Part shown: positions 1 through 7,439 of the stretch, piece by piece | Layout: every line of letters starts with the position of its first letter | How positions within the stretch are numbered: position 1 is the first letter of the stretch | Assembly (NCBI GenBank): GCA_018812395.1 | Contig: JAHJDS010000336.1 | Coordinates: 1 to 14,473 of the forward strand | Direction of reading: 5' to 3' | DNA: 14,473 bases | DNA from: Pseudomonadota bacterium | GTDB taxonomy: Bacteria; Desulfobacterota; Desulfarculia; Desulfarculales; JAHJDS01 | The notes under the pieces: model-generated | Databases searched by the model: none | Told to the model about the DNA's origin: nothing | The model's input: the letters and a program-made list of their open reading frames with translations, nothing else | Program-made: the position numbers and the translations under genes

Positions 1-991
1 CGCGCCGGAGTTGCTCGGCCAGGAGCCTGACGTAATGCTGGGTCCGGCGGATGTGGCCTCCGGTCTCGTTGTCCCGGGTCTCGGCCAGGGAGGCCAGGGT
101 GACGATGGTCACGTCCTGGGTGAGCTCCAGGCGTTCAGTCCTCTCCTTCAAGCCCCGGATCATCTCGTTGGTCCGGACGGCGATCACGCCGAACTCGTCG
201 TTGGTCGCCACCGGCACCTGGGCGTCGAACTTGCCCCGGTGGACCCGTTCCAGGACCCGGGTCTCGTTGTCGAGCAACAGGCGCAGGTTCCTGGAGTAGG
301 ACAGAATCAGGTTGAGCACGTAACCCAGCATCAACCCGGCGATAAAGCCCACCTCGATGACCACCGTCAGCCGGGCCCCGGTCCAGTAACGGGGGGCCGC
401 CGCATCGTGGAGCCAGGCCAGTTGTCGTGACCAGACGAGCAGCAGGCCCGAGATCTCGTCCTGGAACCTCAGCCAGGACAAGTCCTGAACGATAATCAGA
501 AAAGTGACCACGAACGCGGACGCGGCGCAGACACTGGCCAGCAAAACGAACTTGCGGGTCATCGGGAAGAAGCGGTCATCCAGGGTCAGATGAAGGCCCC
601 GCCGGGCCAAATCGGCGGCCACGGTCCGCTCGCGCTGGAGCGCCAGGTCCGTGGCGGCGAAAAATCCGGTGAGGACGAACCCGGCCAGTATCTTGGCCCC
701 CGAGTGCCACGGAAACCCGAAGGCCACCCCGTTGAACAGGCCCACGCCCAGCCCCACCACGGCCAGCAGACCCAAATCAAGCAGGAATTGCAGGCGCGGC
801 TGGTGCCGCGGGTCCCGCCCCAAGACCGTGTGCTTCACCAGGACCGGTCGGACGCCCACGGCCAGGGCGGTCGCCGCCAAGAGTATGAGGAAGAAGTGGC
901 CCAGGTCCAGGCTGTCGAGGAAAGGGCAGACCTCGGACCCGTAAAGGGTCATGACCACACCGGCGAAGAGGTAATGGAGAATGGATCGCAT
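1..991 (-). CDS. Membrane HAMP / HD-GYP domain protein, C-terminus beyond left edge
   Basis: The frame is open from an ATG at 991 to the window edge, giving 330 residues with no stop. About six hydrophobic segments are visible (roughly residues 4-20, 33-49, 69-90, 99-115, 148-168, 208-232), followed by a HAMP-like linker (about 232-285, with RVHRGKFDAQVPV and NDEFG). The last residues, with AETRDNETGGHIRRTQ at 303-318, match the opening helix of HD-GYP domains, whose complete members hydrolyse cyclic di-GMP; H313 is in the position of the first conserved His. The HD and GYP motifs themselves lie outside the window, so catalytic activity cannot be judged. A GTG directly before the ATG is an alternative start, and AGGG sits 6 nt upstream of the ATG. 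The gene lies 135 bp behind the transpeptidase gene and may be co-transcribed with it. A role as a membrane sensor for c-di-GMP turnover is inference from the family. Confidence 0.8.
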   Translation of the reverse strand, partial: MRSILHYLFAGVVMTLYGSEVCPFLDSLDLGHFFLILLAATALAVGVRPVLVKHTVLGRDPRHQPRLQFLLDLGLLAVVGLGVGLFNGVAFGFPWHSGAKILAGFVLTGFFAATDLALQRERTVAADLARRGLHLTLDDRFFPMTRKFVLLASVCAASAFVVTFLIIVQDLSWLRFQDEISGLLLVWSRQLAWLHDAAAPRYWTGARLTVVIEVGFIAGLMLGYVLNLILSYSRNLRLLLDNETRVLERVHRGKFDAQVPVATNDEFGVIAVRTNEMIRGLKERTERLELTQDVTIVTLASLAETRDNETGGHIRRTQHYVRLLAEQLRR

Positions 992-1015
992 CACGCGCCC
1001 TGGCTGGGTGGGTAA

Positions 1016-1036
1016 GGGGCGCCGGTCGCCGGCCCC
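1016..1036. other. GC-rich hairpin between transpeptidase and HD-GYP genes
   Basis: GCCGG (1021-1025), a TCG loop and CCGGC (1029-1033) form a perfect 5-bp stem. It extends through GGG/CCC (1017-1019 with 1034-1036) after one bulged C. The hairpin lies 90-110 nt downstream of the transpeptidase stop on the minus strand. No U-tract follows on either strand, so it is at most a weak or Rho-assisted terminator or an RNA processing/stability element. Confidence 0.35.
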
Positions 1037-1126
1037 GGGTCATCCGCCATACGGCGAGACACCTGGGGCGCCGCGAACCGGACCACCGGTCGCGGGCCGG
1101 GCGCGGCCGACGTTCAGGCAAAGACG

Positions 1127-2719
1127 TCAATACCGGCGACGGACGACGGTCGGCCGCCGGCGGCGGTCGCGGAAGAGATTTTGGAAGTAGTGACGAACGG
1201 CCCGGCGGGCGATGACCTGGGCCCTCAGACCCCGGCCCCAGCGACGGGAGTGGGCCATGAACACCGCAAAGGCCAGGGTGCCGCCCGGCCGGTACCGGCT
1301 CCTTTCCCGGGCGAAGCCGGCGAACCAGTCCAGCTTGAGGGTCTGATCCTTGGAGTTGAGCGTCCCGGACTTGGCGCCGATGACCACCCGGCTGAGGACG
1401 GAATCGTAGTCCACCCGGGCGAAGATCCGGCGGCCGGTGCCCTGGACGATCGTCGCCCGCATCAGCCGCCGCATCCGTTTGGCCGTCCGCCACGACACCG
1501 GATGGGCCAGCAGCCTGGGCCGGCCGCGGTAGACCACCCGGCCGCGGCGGTCGACGACCTGGTCCACCATCCAGGGGGCCATGATCCGGCCGCGGTTGAC
1601 AAAGGCGCCGCAGATCAGGGCGGCGTGCAGGGGGGTGATCGTGGTCTTCTTGTTGAGCCCCGAGGCCACGGCGGCCAGGTCGATCTTGCGGTAGGGACGA
1701 ATGTAGGTCGACACGCCGACCGGCATCTCGCCGGGCAGCCGCCGGTTGAAGAGGAACCGGCGGGCGTAACGATTCATCTTCCGCGCCCCCAGGTAGTAGA
1801 GGGCCACCGCGCCAAAGGCCGGGTTGATGGACTCGGCAAAGGCGTTCTCGAGGGTGGTCAGGGTCGTGCCCGGGGTTACCCGGCGGCTCAGCTGGGACGG
1901 CCGCAGGGTGTACTTGCCGCCCTTGTATTGGAGCACGGTGTAGGGCTTGAGCTTGCCCTCCTCCAGGGCCCCGGCGGCGGTGATCACCTTGAACAGGCTG
2001 GCGGCCAGGACGGGTCGCAGGCACTGGTGACGCTTGGTCTTGAGGGCGTCGAAGTGGGCCAGAGCCAGGACTTGGCCGGTGGCCGGATCGAGCAGCACGG
2101 CCGCGGCCTGAATCACCTGGGCCTTGGCCAGCAGGTCGGTCAGAAACTGTTGCAAGCGAGGGTCGATGGTCGTGTGGACCACCACCCGGCCGCGCCGGGT
2201 GCGGACCCGGATGGCCCCGGGCGCCAGGTCGAGGGGCCAGCGCCGGCGAATGAGCCGGGCCAGTTGACGGTGGCTCAGCCGGAAGACCCGCGGGGCCGGC
2301 CGCCGCCGGTCAAACCTGCGGCTCGCCGCCCCGGGTCCGAGAGAGTCGGTGGTCGGCGGGGTGTAGCCCACCGTGGCCGGATCGACCGGCATCGAGACGT
2401 CGTCCCGGCGCCAGGCGGGGGCCAGGCCGGCGGCGCTCTCGGGCCGACGGTCGTAGCGCCGCTTGAGCTGGTTGATGAGCGATCGGTTCTGCCGCAAGAG
2501 TCGCGTGATCCGGTGAGTCCGGTCGCCCCCCGGACGGGCCGGCGGGGCGGCGGTGTAACCCGTGCTCAGGGTGGGAGTGGTGATCTGTCGCGCGCTGGGG
2601 CGCGGGCCGTACTCCTCGATGACCACCCCGGACGGACCGGTGGTCTGCCCGAGGGACGGCCCGGCCGGCCAGGCGGCCGCGATCAGGGCCAGGGGCAACC
2701 AGATGGATAAGCGTTTCAT
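1127..2719 (-). CDS. Secreted penicillin-binding transpeptidase-domain protein
   Basis: This 530-residue protein has the three signatures of the serine DD-transpeptidase/penicillin-binding fold: SLFK (S241, K244), SIN (S297, N299) and KSGT (450-453). The family acyl-enzyme is expected on S241, with peptidoglycan stem peptide as substrate. Just before these, TTIDPRLQ (183-190) and DPATGQVLAL (211-220) match the usual start of the domain. The N-terminus is a signal peptide (residues 1 to about 24, ending GPSLGQ), followed by about 115 residues of Pro/Arg-rich, probably disordered sequence. I see neither the glycosyltransferase domain of class A nor a clear pedestal domain of class B. No other membrane segment is visible, so the mature protein may be periplasmic and soluble. 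The C-terminus is strongly Arg-rich (FRDRRRRPTVVRRRY). ATG start with GAGG 10 nt upstream; the gene follows serS by 22 bp and is probably in the same operon. Whether it acts as transpeptidase, carboxypeptidase or something else is open. Confidence 0.85.
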   Translation of the reverse strand: MKRLSIWLPLALIAAAWPAGPSLGQTTGPSGVVIEEYGPRPSARQITTPTLSTGYTAAPPARPGGDRTHRITRLLRQNRSLINQLKRRYDRRPESAAGLAPAWRRDDVSMPVDPATVGYTPPTTDSLGPGAASRRFDRRRPAPRVFRLSHRQLARLIRRRWPLDLAPGAIRVRTRRGRVVVHTTIDPRLQQFLTDLLAKAQVIQAAAVLLDPATGQVLALAHFDALKTKRHQCLRPVLAASLFKVITAAGALEEGKLKPYTVLQYKGGKYTLRPSQLSRRVTPGTTLTTLENAFAESINPAFGAVALYYLGARKMNRYARRFLFNRRLPGEMPVGVSTYIRPYRKIDLAAVASGLNKKTTITPLHAALICGAFVNRGRIMAPWMVDQVVDRRGRVVYRGRPRLLAHPVSWRTAKRMRRLMRATIVQGTGRRIFARVDYDSVLSRVVIGAKSGTLNSKDQTLKLDWFAGFARERSRYRPGGTLAFAVFMAHSRRWGRGLRAQVIARRAVRHYFQNLFRDRRRRPTVVRRRY

Positions 2720-2741
2720 GCGATCACGTCCTCGCCCGGCC

Positions 2742-4019
2742 TTAGGCCGAGACCCCGGTGATGCGGGTCAGACCGAACATGTGCGGTCGCAGGACCTCGG
2801 GGATAATGACCGACCCGTCGGCCTGCTGATAGTTCTCCAGAATAGCCGCCAGGGTTCGACCCACGGCCAGGCCGGACCCATTTAGAGTGTGCACCAGTCC
2901 GGTGCCCTTTTTCAACTTGAAACGGATGCCGGCCCGCCGGGCCTGGAAGTCGGTGAAGCAGGAGCAGGACGATATCTCGCGATAGGCGTCCTGGCCGGGC
3001 ATCCAGACCTCCAGATCGTAGGTCTTGGCCGCCGAGAATCCCAGGTCCCCGGTGCACAGGGTGACCAGCCGGTAGTGGAGGCCCAGCCTCTTGAGGATCT
3101 CCTCGGCGTTGGCCGTCAGGGATTCCAGTTCCTCGAAGGAATGGTCCGGATGGGCGAATTTGACCAGTTCGACCTTGTTGAACTGGTGCTGGCGGATCAG
3201 CCCGCGGGTGTCCTTGCCATAGGACCCGGCCTCGGACCGGAAGCAGGGCGTGTAGGCGGTGTATTTCAGCGGCAGGTCCTCGGCCCGCAACGTCTCGCCG
3301 GCGTGGATGTTGGTCACCGGCACCTCGGCCGTGGGCACCAGCCAGAAGTCCGTCCCCTCCAGGTGGAACAGGTCGTCGGCGAACTTGGGCAGTTGTCCGG
3401 TGCCGGTCATGGCCGCCGAGTTGGTCATGAACGGCGGCAGGACCTCGGTGTAGCCGTGCTCGGCGGTGTGGACGTCGAGCATGAAGTTGATCAGAGACCG
3501 CTCCAGGCGGGCGCCCAGACCCCAGTACAGCGTGAAACGGGCCCCGGTGATCTTGGCCGCCCGCTCGAAGTCCAGGATGCCCAGGGCTTCGCCGAGTTCC
3601 CAATGGGGCCGGGGCTCGAAGTCGAAGGTGGGCTTTTCCCCCCAGGTCCGGGCCAGGGCGTTGTCGCTCTCGTCGTGGCCCACGGGCACTGTTTCGTGGG
3701 GCAGGTTGGGGATGGTCAGGACCAGGTCCTTAAGTTCGGTCTCCACCCCCTTGAGGCGGACGTCCAGGCCCTTGATCGTTTCAGCTACCTGGGACATCTC
3801 GGCGATCAGGTCCGCCGCGTCTTGGCCGGCTTTTTTCTTCCGGCCGATCTCGGCCGAGACCTGGTTGCGCCGGGCTTTGAGTTCCTCGACCTCACCCAGG
3901 ATTTGCCGCCTGGTTGCGTCCAGGCCGGCAAACCGGTCCAGGTCCAACGCCAGGCCGCGATTTTCGGCCATCTGGCGGACCGTGTCCAGGTTTTGGCGGA
4001 CGAACTTGAGGTCGAGCAC
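2742..4019 (-). CDS. serS: Seryl-tRNA synthetase
   Basis: Charges tRNA-Ser with serine in the cytoplasm. The 425 residues match the family's usual length. The N-terminus (LDLKFVRQNLDTVRQMAENR) and the following charged coiled-coil arm (about residues 25-110) are typical of bacterial SerRS. The class II core is present: motif 2 as CFRSEAGSYGKDTRGLIRQH, the tail of the serine/ATP site as EISSCSCFTDFQARR, and motif 3 as GSGLAVGRTLAAILENYQ. The start is GTG at 4019. It is chosen because the conserved N-terminus begins exactly there and AGGGA lies 6 nt upstream. A near-consensus sigma-70 promoter lies about 30 nt upstream. The 22-bp gap to the transpeptidase gene downstream suggests read-through transcription. 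Confidence 0.97.
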   Translation of the reverse strand: MLDLKFVRQNLDTVRQMAENRGLALDLDRFAGLDATRRQILGEVEELKARRNQVSAEIGRKKKAGQDAADLIAEMSQVAETIKGLDVRLKGVETELKDLVLTIPNLPHETVPVGHDESDNALARTWGEKPTFDFEPRPHWELGEALGILDFERAAKITGARFTLYWGLGARLERSLINFMLDVHTAEHGYTEVLPPFMTNSAAMTGTGQLPKFADDLFHLEGTDFWLVPTAEVPVTNIHAGETLRAEDLPLKYTAYTPCFRSEAGSYGKDTRGLIRQHQFNKVELVKFAHPDHSFEELESLTANAEEILKRLGLHYRLVTLCTGDLGFSAAKTYDLEVWMPGQDAYREISSCSCFTDFQARRAGIRFKLKKGTGLVHTLNGSGLAVGRTLAAILENYQQADGSVIIPEVLRPHMFGLTRITGVSA

Positions 4020-4388
4020 CCCGGTTCCCTGTGTAGAGGCTGGTGGTTATTCTTTTATATAGCCAGTTTAGGGCAATTCGTCAACATAAATTTAAAGTAA
4101 AACATTAGGTATTGAGTGGAACCACAATATATAACTTACACAATTATGAAATACACAACATCTTGCGGTCACCCCTTTAAAAAATTTTTCCCCACCAGCC
4201 CGCCACATCCCTTGAAAATGGATTTCCAAGACACAAAGCCCCGTATCTCCCCCGATTTAGCCAACATTGGCTTGCCTTACCCGGCCACCGTGTGATACAC
4301 ACAACTCTTCGCCGCCAACCGGGCCTCCACCCGGACCGGATGACTTCCCGGAACGTGTGGCGGCCCCGGCCAATCAAGCGGATGGACC
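4020..4388. promoter_or_regulatory. AT-rich divergent intergenic region between serS and resB
   Basis: No convincing gene lies in this 369-bp spacer; the open frames across it show no recognisable protein. It holds the serS promoter (minus strand), a self-complementary A6T5 tract (about 4179-4189), and a direct repeat TACACAA at 4137-4143 and 4152-4158. A perfect short inverted repeat, GTGTG-ATA-CACAC at 4290-4302, lies 87 bp before the resB start and could be an operator. A weak plus-strand promoter may overlap it (TTGCCT, then GATACA preceded by TG), but the match is poor. I found no clear -24/-12 sigma-54 element. Confidence 0.5.
4056..4084 (-). promoter_or_regulatory. Sigma-70 promoter of serS
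   Basis: Read on the minus strand, TTGACG (4084-4079) is followed by exactly 17 nt and then TATATA (4061-4056). The -35 matches 5 of 6 consensus bases and the -10 lies in TATATAAAAG. Transcription would start near 4049, giving a 5' leader of about 30 nt before the GTG of serS. The element sits in the AT-rich divergent spacer, as expected for a housekeeping promoter. Confidence 0.75.
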
Positions 4389-6194
4389 ATGAGCCCAGCC
4401 CCATCACCGGCCAGGAAATCAGGCCTCGATAAATGGATCGACCTGGTGTGGCGGTCCCCGTCGGCCCTGTCCATCTGGCGGGGACTGGGCCTCGGCCTGG
4501 CGGCCGGCCTGTGGACGGCGGTCGTCATGGAGACCTGGAACTCGTTGGCCGTGCCGGGCCTGGGCATCTGGTCCCGGATGCTGCTGATTCTCGAGGGCCT
4601 GGCCTCGGACACCACCGGGCCGTTGACCTCGTCGTGGTGGTTCGTGGCGTTCATCCTGGCCTGCGGGGTGGCCCTGGGCCGGGGTTTTTCGTCCTTCTGG
4701 GGCTCGGTCAAGTTGACCATCGTCCTCATGGCCGCCTTGGCCGCGGCCTGCATCGCCGGGACGCTGATTTCCCAGAGCGACGTGGCCCAGACCTACGCCA
4801 AGACCTACAACCTGGCCTATCCGGACTCGTCCCTGGTCTTCCGTCTGTTCGTGTGGCACGACATCTTTCACGCCCGGTGGTTCGTCGGGCTGCTGCTGGC
4901 CCTGTCCCTCAACCTCGTGGTCTGCACCCTCAAAAGATGGGGCAAGACCTGGAACGTGATCAGCCGTCCGGCGGCCGAGCGGGGCCGCAAGGTCCCGGTC
5001 AAGCAGGCGCCCCTGGCCGCTTTTGGGTCGGACCGCCCCCTGGCCGAGACGCTCTCGCTGGCCGAGCGATTTTTTGGCCGCCGTTTTGGCCGGGCCCGGG
5101 TCCGGGAGGTGGCGGGCGGCCCGGCCCTCTACGCCGAGCGGGGCCGCATCTCGCGGCTGGGGGTGTACGTCATCCATCTGTCCGTCCTGGTGATCTACGC
5201 CGGGGCGATCATCGGCCTCTGGTTCGGGTTCCGGGGGGACATGCAGGTCTGGGAGGAGGACTCGAACCGCTTCTACCAGGGGGCGGACAACCGCCGGCGC
5301 GGGCTGCCGTTCATGGTCTACCTCAACCGCTTTCAACTGGTCTGCAACCCCACCCAGCCCGACCACGTGGACCAGTACCGCAGCCTGGTGATGGTGGTCG
5401 AGCCCATGATCGCCGGGGTGGACAACCCGGACTGGCCCCTGGAGTCGCTCCGGGTGCTGGACGAATGGGGTTTTTGGCCCGAGGTGATCGAGGTCAACCT
5501 CCGGATGTTCCACCGGGGCGTGGCCTTTTCCCAGAGCAGTTGGGGGGCCGTGGCCCGGGGCGTGGTCTTGAGGGTCATTGATACCTTCGGCCGGCAACGG
5601 ATGGTGCGCCTGCCGTTTAGGTCCCTGAGGCGGGGGATGCTCCATCAGCCGCTGCATCTCAGGGACCTGGGACTGGTTCTGGTGGTGAACCGGGTGGCCG
5701 GCCCACAGAGGTGTCGGCCCACGGCGGTGGTCAACCTGATTCGGTTCCGGCCGGGCCGGCGGGGTCACCAGCGGTTCGTGGCCCGGATGCGCCCCGGCGA
5801 GCGACTGGTCATCCCCCGGCGTCGGGGCTGCGCCCTCCGACCGGGCACGCCCGACCAGATGGCCGCCTCCCTTTACGCCTGTCTGGGCTGGGCTCAAGAT
5901 TACACCATCGGCCTGGACAAGATCGACGTCCGGTACTACACCGTGCTGACCGTGGCCTACAGCCCGGGGGTGTGGCTGATCTGGATCGGCTCGGGGCTGA
6001 TGGTCCTGGGCTTTATCTGGTCCTTCTACTTCTCCCACCGCAAGGTGTGGTTGGTCGTCCGCCCCGAGGGAGAGGGCAGCCGGGTGGAAATATTCGGCGC
6101 CACCAACAAGCACCAGTACGGCCTCAAACTTTGGGCCGGCCGCCTGGCGGACAAGTTGCGCCGCCGCCTGGGTGAGGGAGGAACCGCGTCATGA
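4389..6194 (+). CDS. resB: Cytochrome c biogenesis protein ResB/CcsB (System II)
   Basis: ResB pairs with ResC/CcsA to export haem and attach it to apocytochromes c on the outer face of the cytoplasmic membrane. The canonical protein begins at about residue 103 (GSVKLTIVLM and GTLISQ, first family membrane helix 107-127). The next two helices contain HDIFHARWF...LNLVVCTLKR (about 157-183) and YVIHLSVLVIYAGAIIG (260-276). A large periplasmic domain (about 280-520) and a final helix ending FYFSHRKVW (547-555) follow. H161, H263 and H550 are candidate haem or family-conserved histidines. The 601-residue length is large for the family: residues 1-102 form an extra N-terminal extension with two more hydrophobic segments (about 32-48 and 83-98). 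The stop overlaps the resC start in ATGA, showing translational coupling. The ATG at 4389 has only a weak GGA upstream, so the exact start is less certain than the identity. Confidence 0.9.
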   Translation: MSPAPSPARKSGLDKWIDLVWRSPSALSIWRGLGLGLAAGLWTAVVMETWNSLAVPGLGIWSRMLLILEGLASDTTGPLTSSWWFVAFILACGVALGRGFSSFWGSVKLTIVLMAALAAACIAGTLISQSDVAQTYAKTYNLAYPDSSLVFRLFVWHDIFHARWFVGLLLALSLNLVVCTLKRWGKTWNVISRPAAERGRKVPVKQAPLAAFGSDRPLAETLSLAERFFGRRFGRARVREVAGGPALYAERGRISRLGVYVIHLSVLVIYAGAIIGLWFGFRGDMQVWEEDSNRFYQGADNRRRGLPFMVYLNRFQLVCNPTQPDHVDQYRSLVMVVEPMIAGVDNPDWPLESLRVLDEWGFWPEVIEVNLRMFHRGVAFSQSSWGAVARGVVLRVIDTFGRQRMVRLPFRSLRRGMLHQPLHLRDLGLVLVVNRVAGPQRCRPTAVVNLIRFRPGRRGHQRFVARMRPGERLVIPRRRGCALRPGTPDQMAASLYACLGWAQDYTIGLDKIDVRYYTVLTVAYSPGVWLIWIGSGLMVLGFIWSFYFSHRKVWLVVRPEGEGSRVEIFGATNKHQYGLKLWAGRLADKLRRRLGEGGTAS

Positions 6195-7291
6195 GCGAGC
6201 TGATCGGCCTGTTGCTGAACGTCGTCACCCTGACCTATTTGGTCGCCTGGACGGGCTACGTGGTGGCGTCGATCTTCCGTAGGGTCCGCCTCGTCGGCCC
6301 GGCGGCCGACGTAGTGCTGTGGTTGACCATCGCCCTCCACGTTCTGGCCCTGGTGCTGCTGTGGACCCAGGTCGAGTTGGCGCCCCTGACCAACAAGTAC
6401 CAGTTCCTGGTCTTCTTCGCCGCGGCCGTGGGCCTGGGCTCGGCCATTCTGATCGGGGTCACCCGGCGCCGGGTGTTGGCGGTGTTCACGGTCCCGTTCG
6501 CCTTTCTGGCCATGGCCTACGCCAGTTGGTCGCCCTTTGTCAGCGACAAGATCGGCCTGATGATGCCGGCCCTGAAGTCGTTCTGGCTGATCGCCCACGT
6601 CATCACCTCCTTTCTGGGTTACGCCGGGTTCGCCGTGGCCTGCGGGTTGGCCCTGGCCTACTTGTTCCGCTGGACCCGGGACCACCGGCCGGAGTGGTAC
6701 GACTGGCTGATCGGCGGGGCCTTGGTCCTGGTGGCGGTGCTGATCTGGCTGGCCTTTGACTGGTCGGGCACCTATTGGCGGGGGGTGAGTCTTCGTTTGC
6801 TCATTCCCTGGCCGGTGGCCGTGCCCGGCTTCAAGCTCTTTGTCCGATCGGAAAGCCTGCCCCTGGCCCTGATCGTCTTTGCCCTGATCCCGGTGGGGCT
6901 GATGATCCTCTGTCAATTCCTGCCCGGCCGCGCCGGCGGCGGCGAGGAGGCGGCCGGAGGGGGCGGGGGGTCGTCCCGGCTGCCGTCGGCCGAGGCCCTG
7001 CACCACTACACGTACCAGTTCATGGTCTTCGGCCTGATCCTATTCACGGCCGGCATCGCCACCGGGGCCATCTGGGCGGACAAGGCCTGGAGCCGGTACT
7101 GGGGCTGGGACCCCAAGGAGACCTGGTCGTTGATCACCTGGTTCCTCTACGTCTTGTTCCCGCACCTGTCGCGCCTCAAGTGGCTCAAGGGCAGCTATCT
7201 GGCCTGGGTGGCCATCGTCGGCTTCTTCAGCGTGCTCATCACCTGGTTCGTAGTCAACCAGTTGGGGGGTATTCACGCATACGGGGCCTGA
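6191..7291 (+). CDS. resC: Cytochrome c biogenesis protein ResC/CcsA (haem handling, WWD domain)
   Basis: Polytopic membrane partner of ResB in System II cytochrome c maturation, of the CcmC/CcsA haem-handling superfamily. The tryptophan-rich WWD signature is at 304-312 (WGWDPKETW). Candidate haem-ligand histidines are H50, H136 (LIAHVITSFLGY), H271/H272 (LHHYTYQF) and H362 (GGIHAYG). About eight hydrophobic helices span the 366 residues. A Gly/Glu-rich low-complexity stretch (about 247-262, GRAGGGEEAAGGGGGSS) forms the loop before the helix that carries H271. The start overlaps the resB stop by 4 nt, so the pair is translated together. Nothing looks broken. Confidence 0.93.
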   Translation: MSELIGLLLNVVTLTYLVAWTGYVVASIFRRVRLVGPAADVVLWLTIALHVLALVLLWTQVELAPLTNKYQFLVFFAAAVGLGSAILIGVTRRRVLAVFTVPFAFLAMAYASWSPFVSDKIGLMMPALKSFWLIAHVITSFLGYAGFAVACGLALAYLFRWTRDHRPEWYDWLIGGALVLVAVLIWLAFDWSGTYWRGVSLRLLIPWPVAVPGFKLFVRSESLPLALIVFALIPVGLMILCQFLPGRAGGGEEAAGGGGGSSRLPSAEALHHYTYQFMVFGLILFTAGIATGAIWADKAWSRYWGWDPKETWSLITWFLYVLFPHLSRLKWLKGSYLAWVAIVGFFSVLITWFVVNQLGGIHAYGA

Positions 7292-7311
7292 ACCACCACC
7301 ACCCTTCGGCC

Positions 7312-7340
7312 CGGCCACGGCCTCGATCAAACCGCGGCCG
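7312..7340 (+). terminator. Possible terminator hairpin after resBC
   Basis: CGGCCACGG (7312-7320) and CCGCGGCCG (7332-7340) form a 9-bp stem with one A/C mismatch and an 11-nt loop. It starts 21 nt after the resC stop. The following bases (TCCCTTGTAG) are not a T-tract, so this would be a weak or Rho-assisted terminator, if it is one at all. Confidence 0.35.
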
Positions 7341-7392
7341 TCCCTTGTAGGATAACGAGACGGTTATATCCCCGCTCGGCCTGATATTGAGG

Positions 7393-7398
7393 TATAAT
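7393..7398 (+). promoter_or_regulatory. Candidate -10 element for the MFS gene
   Basis: A perfect TATAAT lies 41 bp before the MFS start codon in an otherwise GC-rich spacer. No acceptable -35 hexamer is present at 16-18 nt (the bases there are CCCCGC-like). It would therefore need an activator or be fortuitous. Confidence 0.35.
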
Positions 7399-7439
7399 TC
7401 CGGGCCAACGACTCATCTTTCGTCGATGCCGGGGGGGGC

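Noticed and set aside
1181..2710. 509-codon plus-strand open frame opposite the transpeptidase gene
   Set aside because: Its protein is Gly/Pro/His/Gln-rich with no motifs, as expected for antisense of GC-rich coding DNA; the minus strand carries the clear transpeptidase motifs.
4020..4388. Sigma-54 (-24/-12) promoter under control of the nearby regulator
   Set aside because: No GG-N10-GC element with adequate flanks was seen here or in the other spacers by eye.
4177..4407. 76-codon minus-strand frame in the serS-resB spacer
   Set aside because: No motif and an unconvincing start; it runs through the likely resB promoter region and into the resB start.
4419..6113. 564-codon minus-strand open frame opposite resB
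   Set aside because: Composition is His/Pro/Gly-rich and featureless; resB on the plus strand has conserved membrane segments and family motifs.
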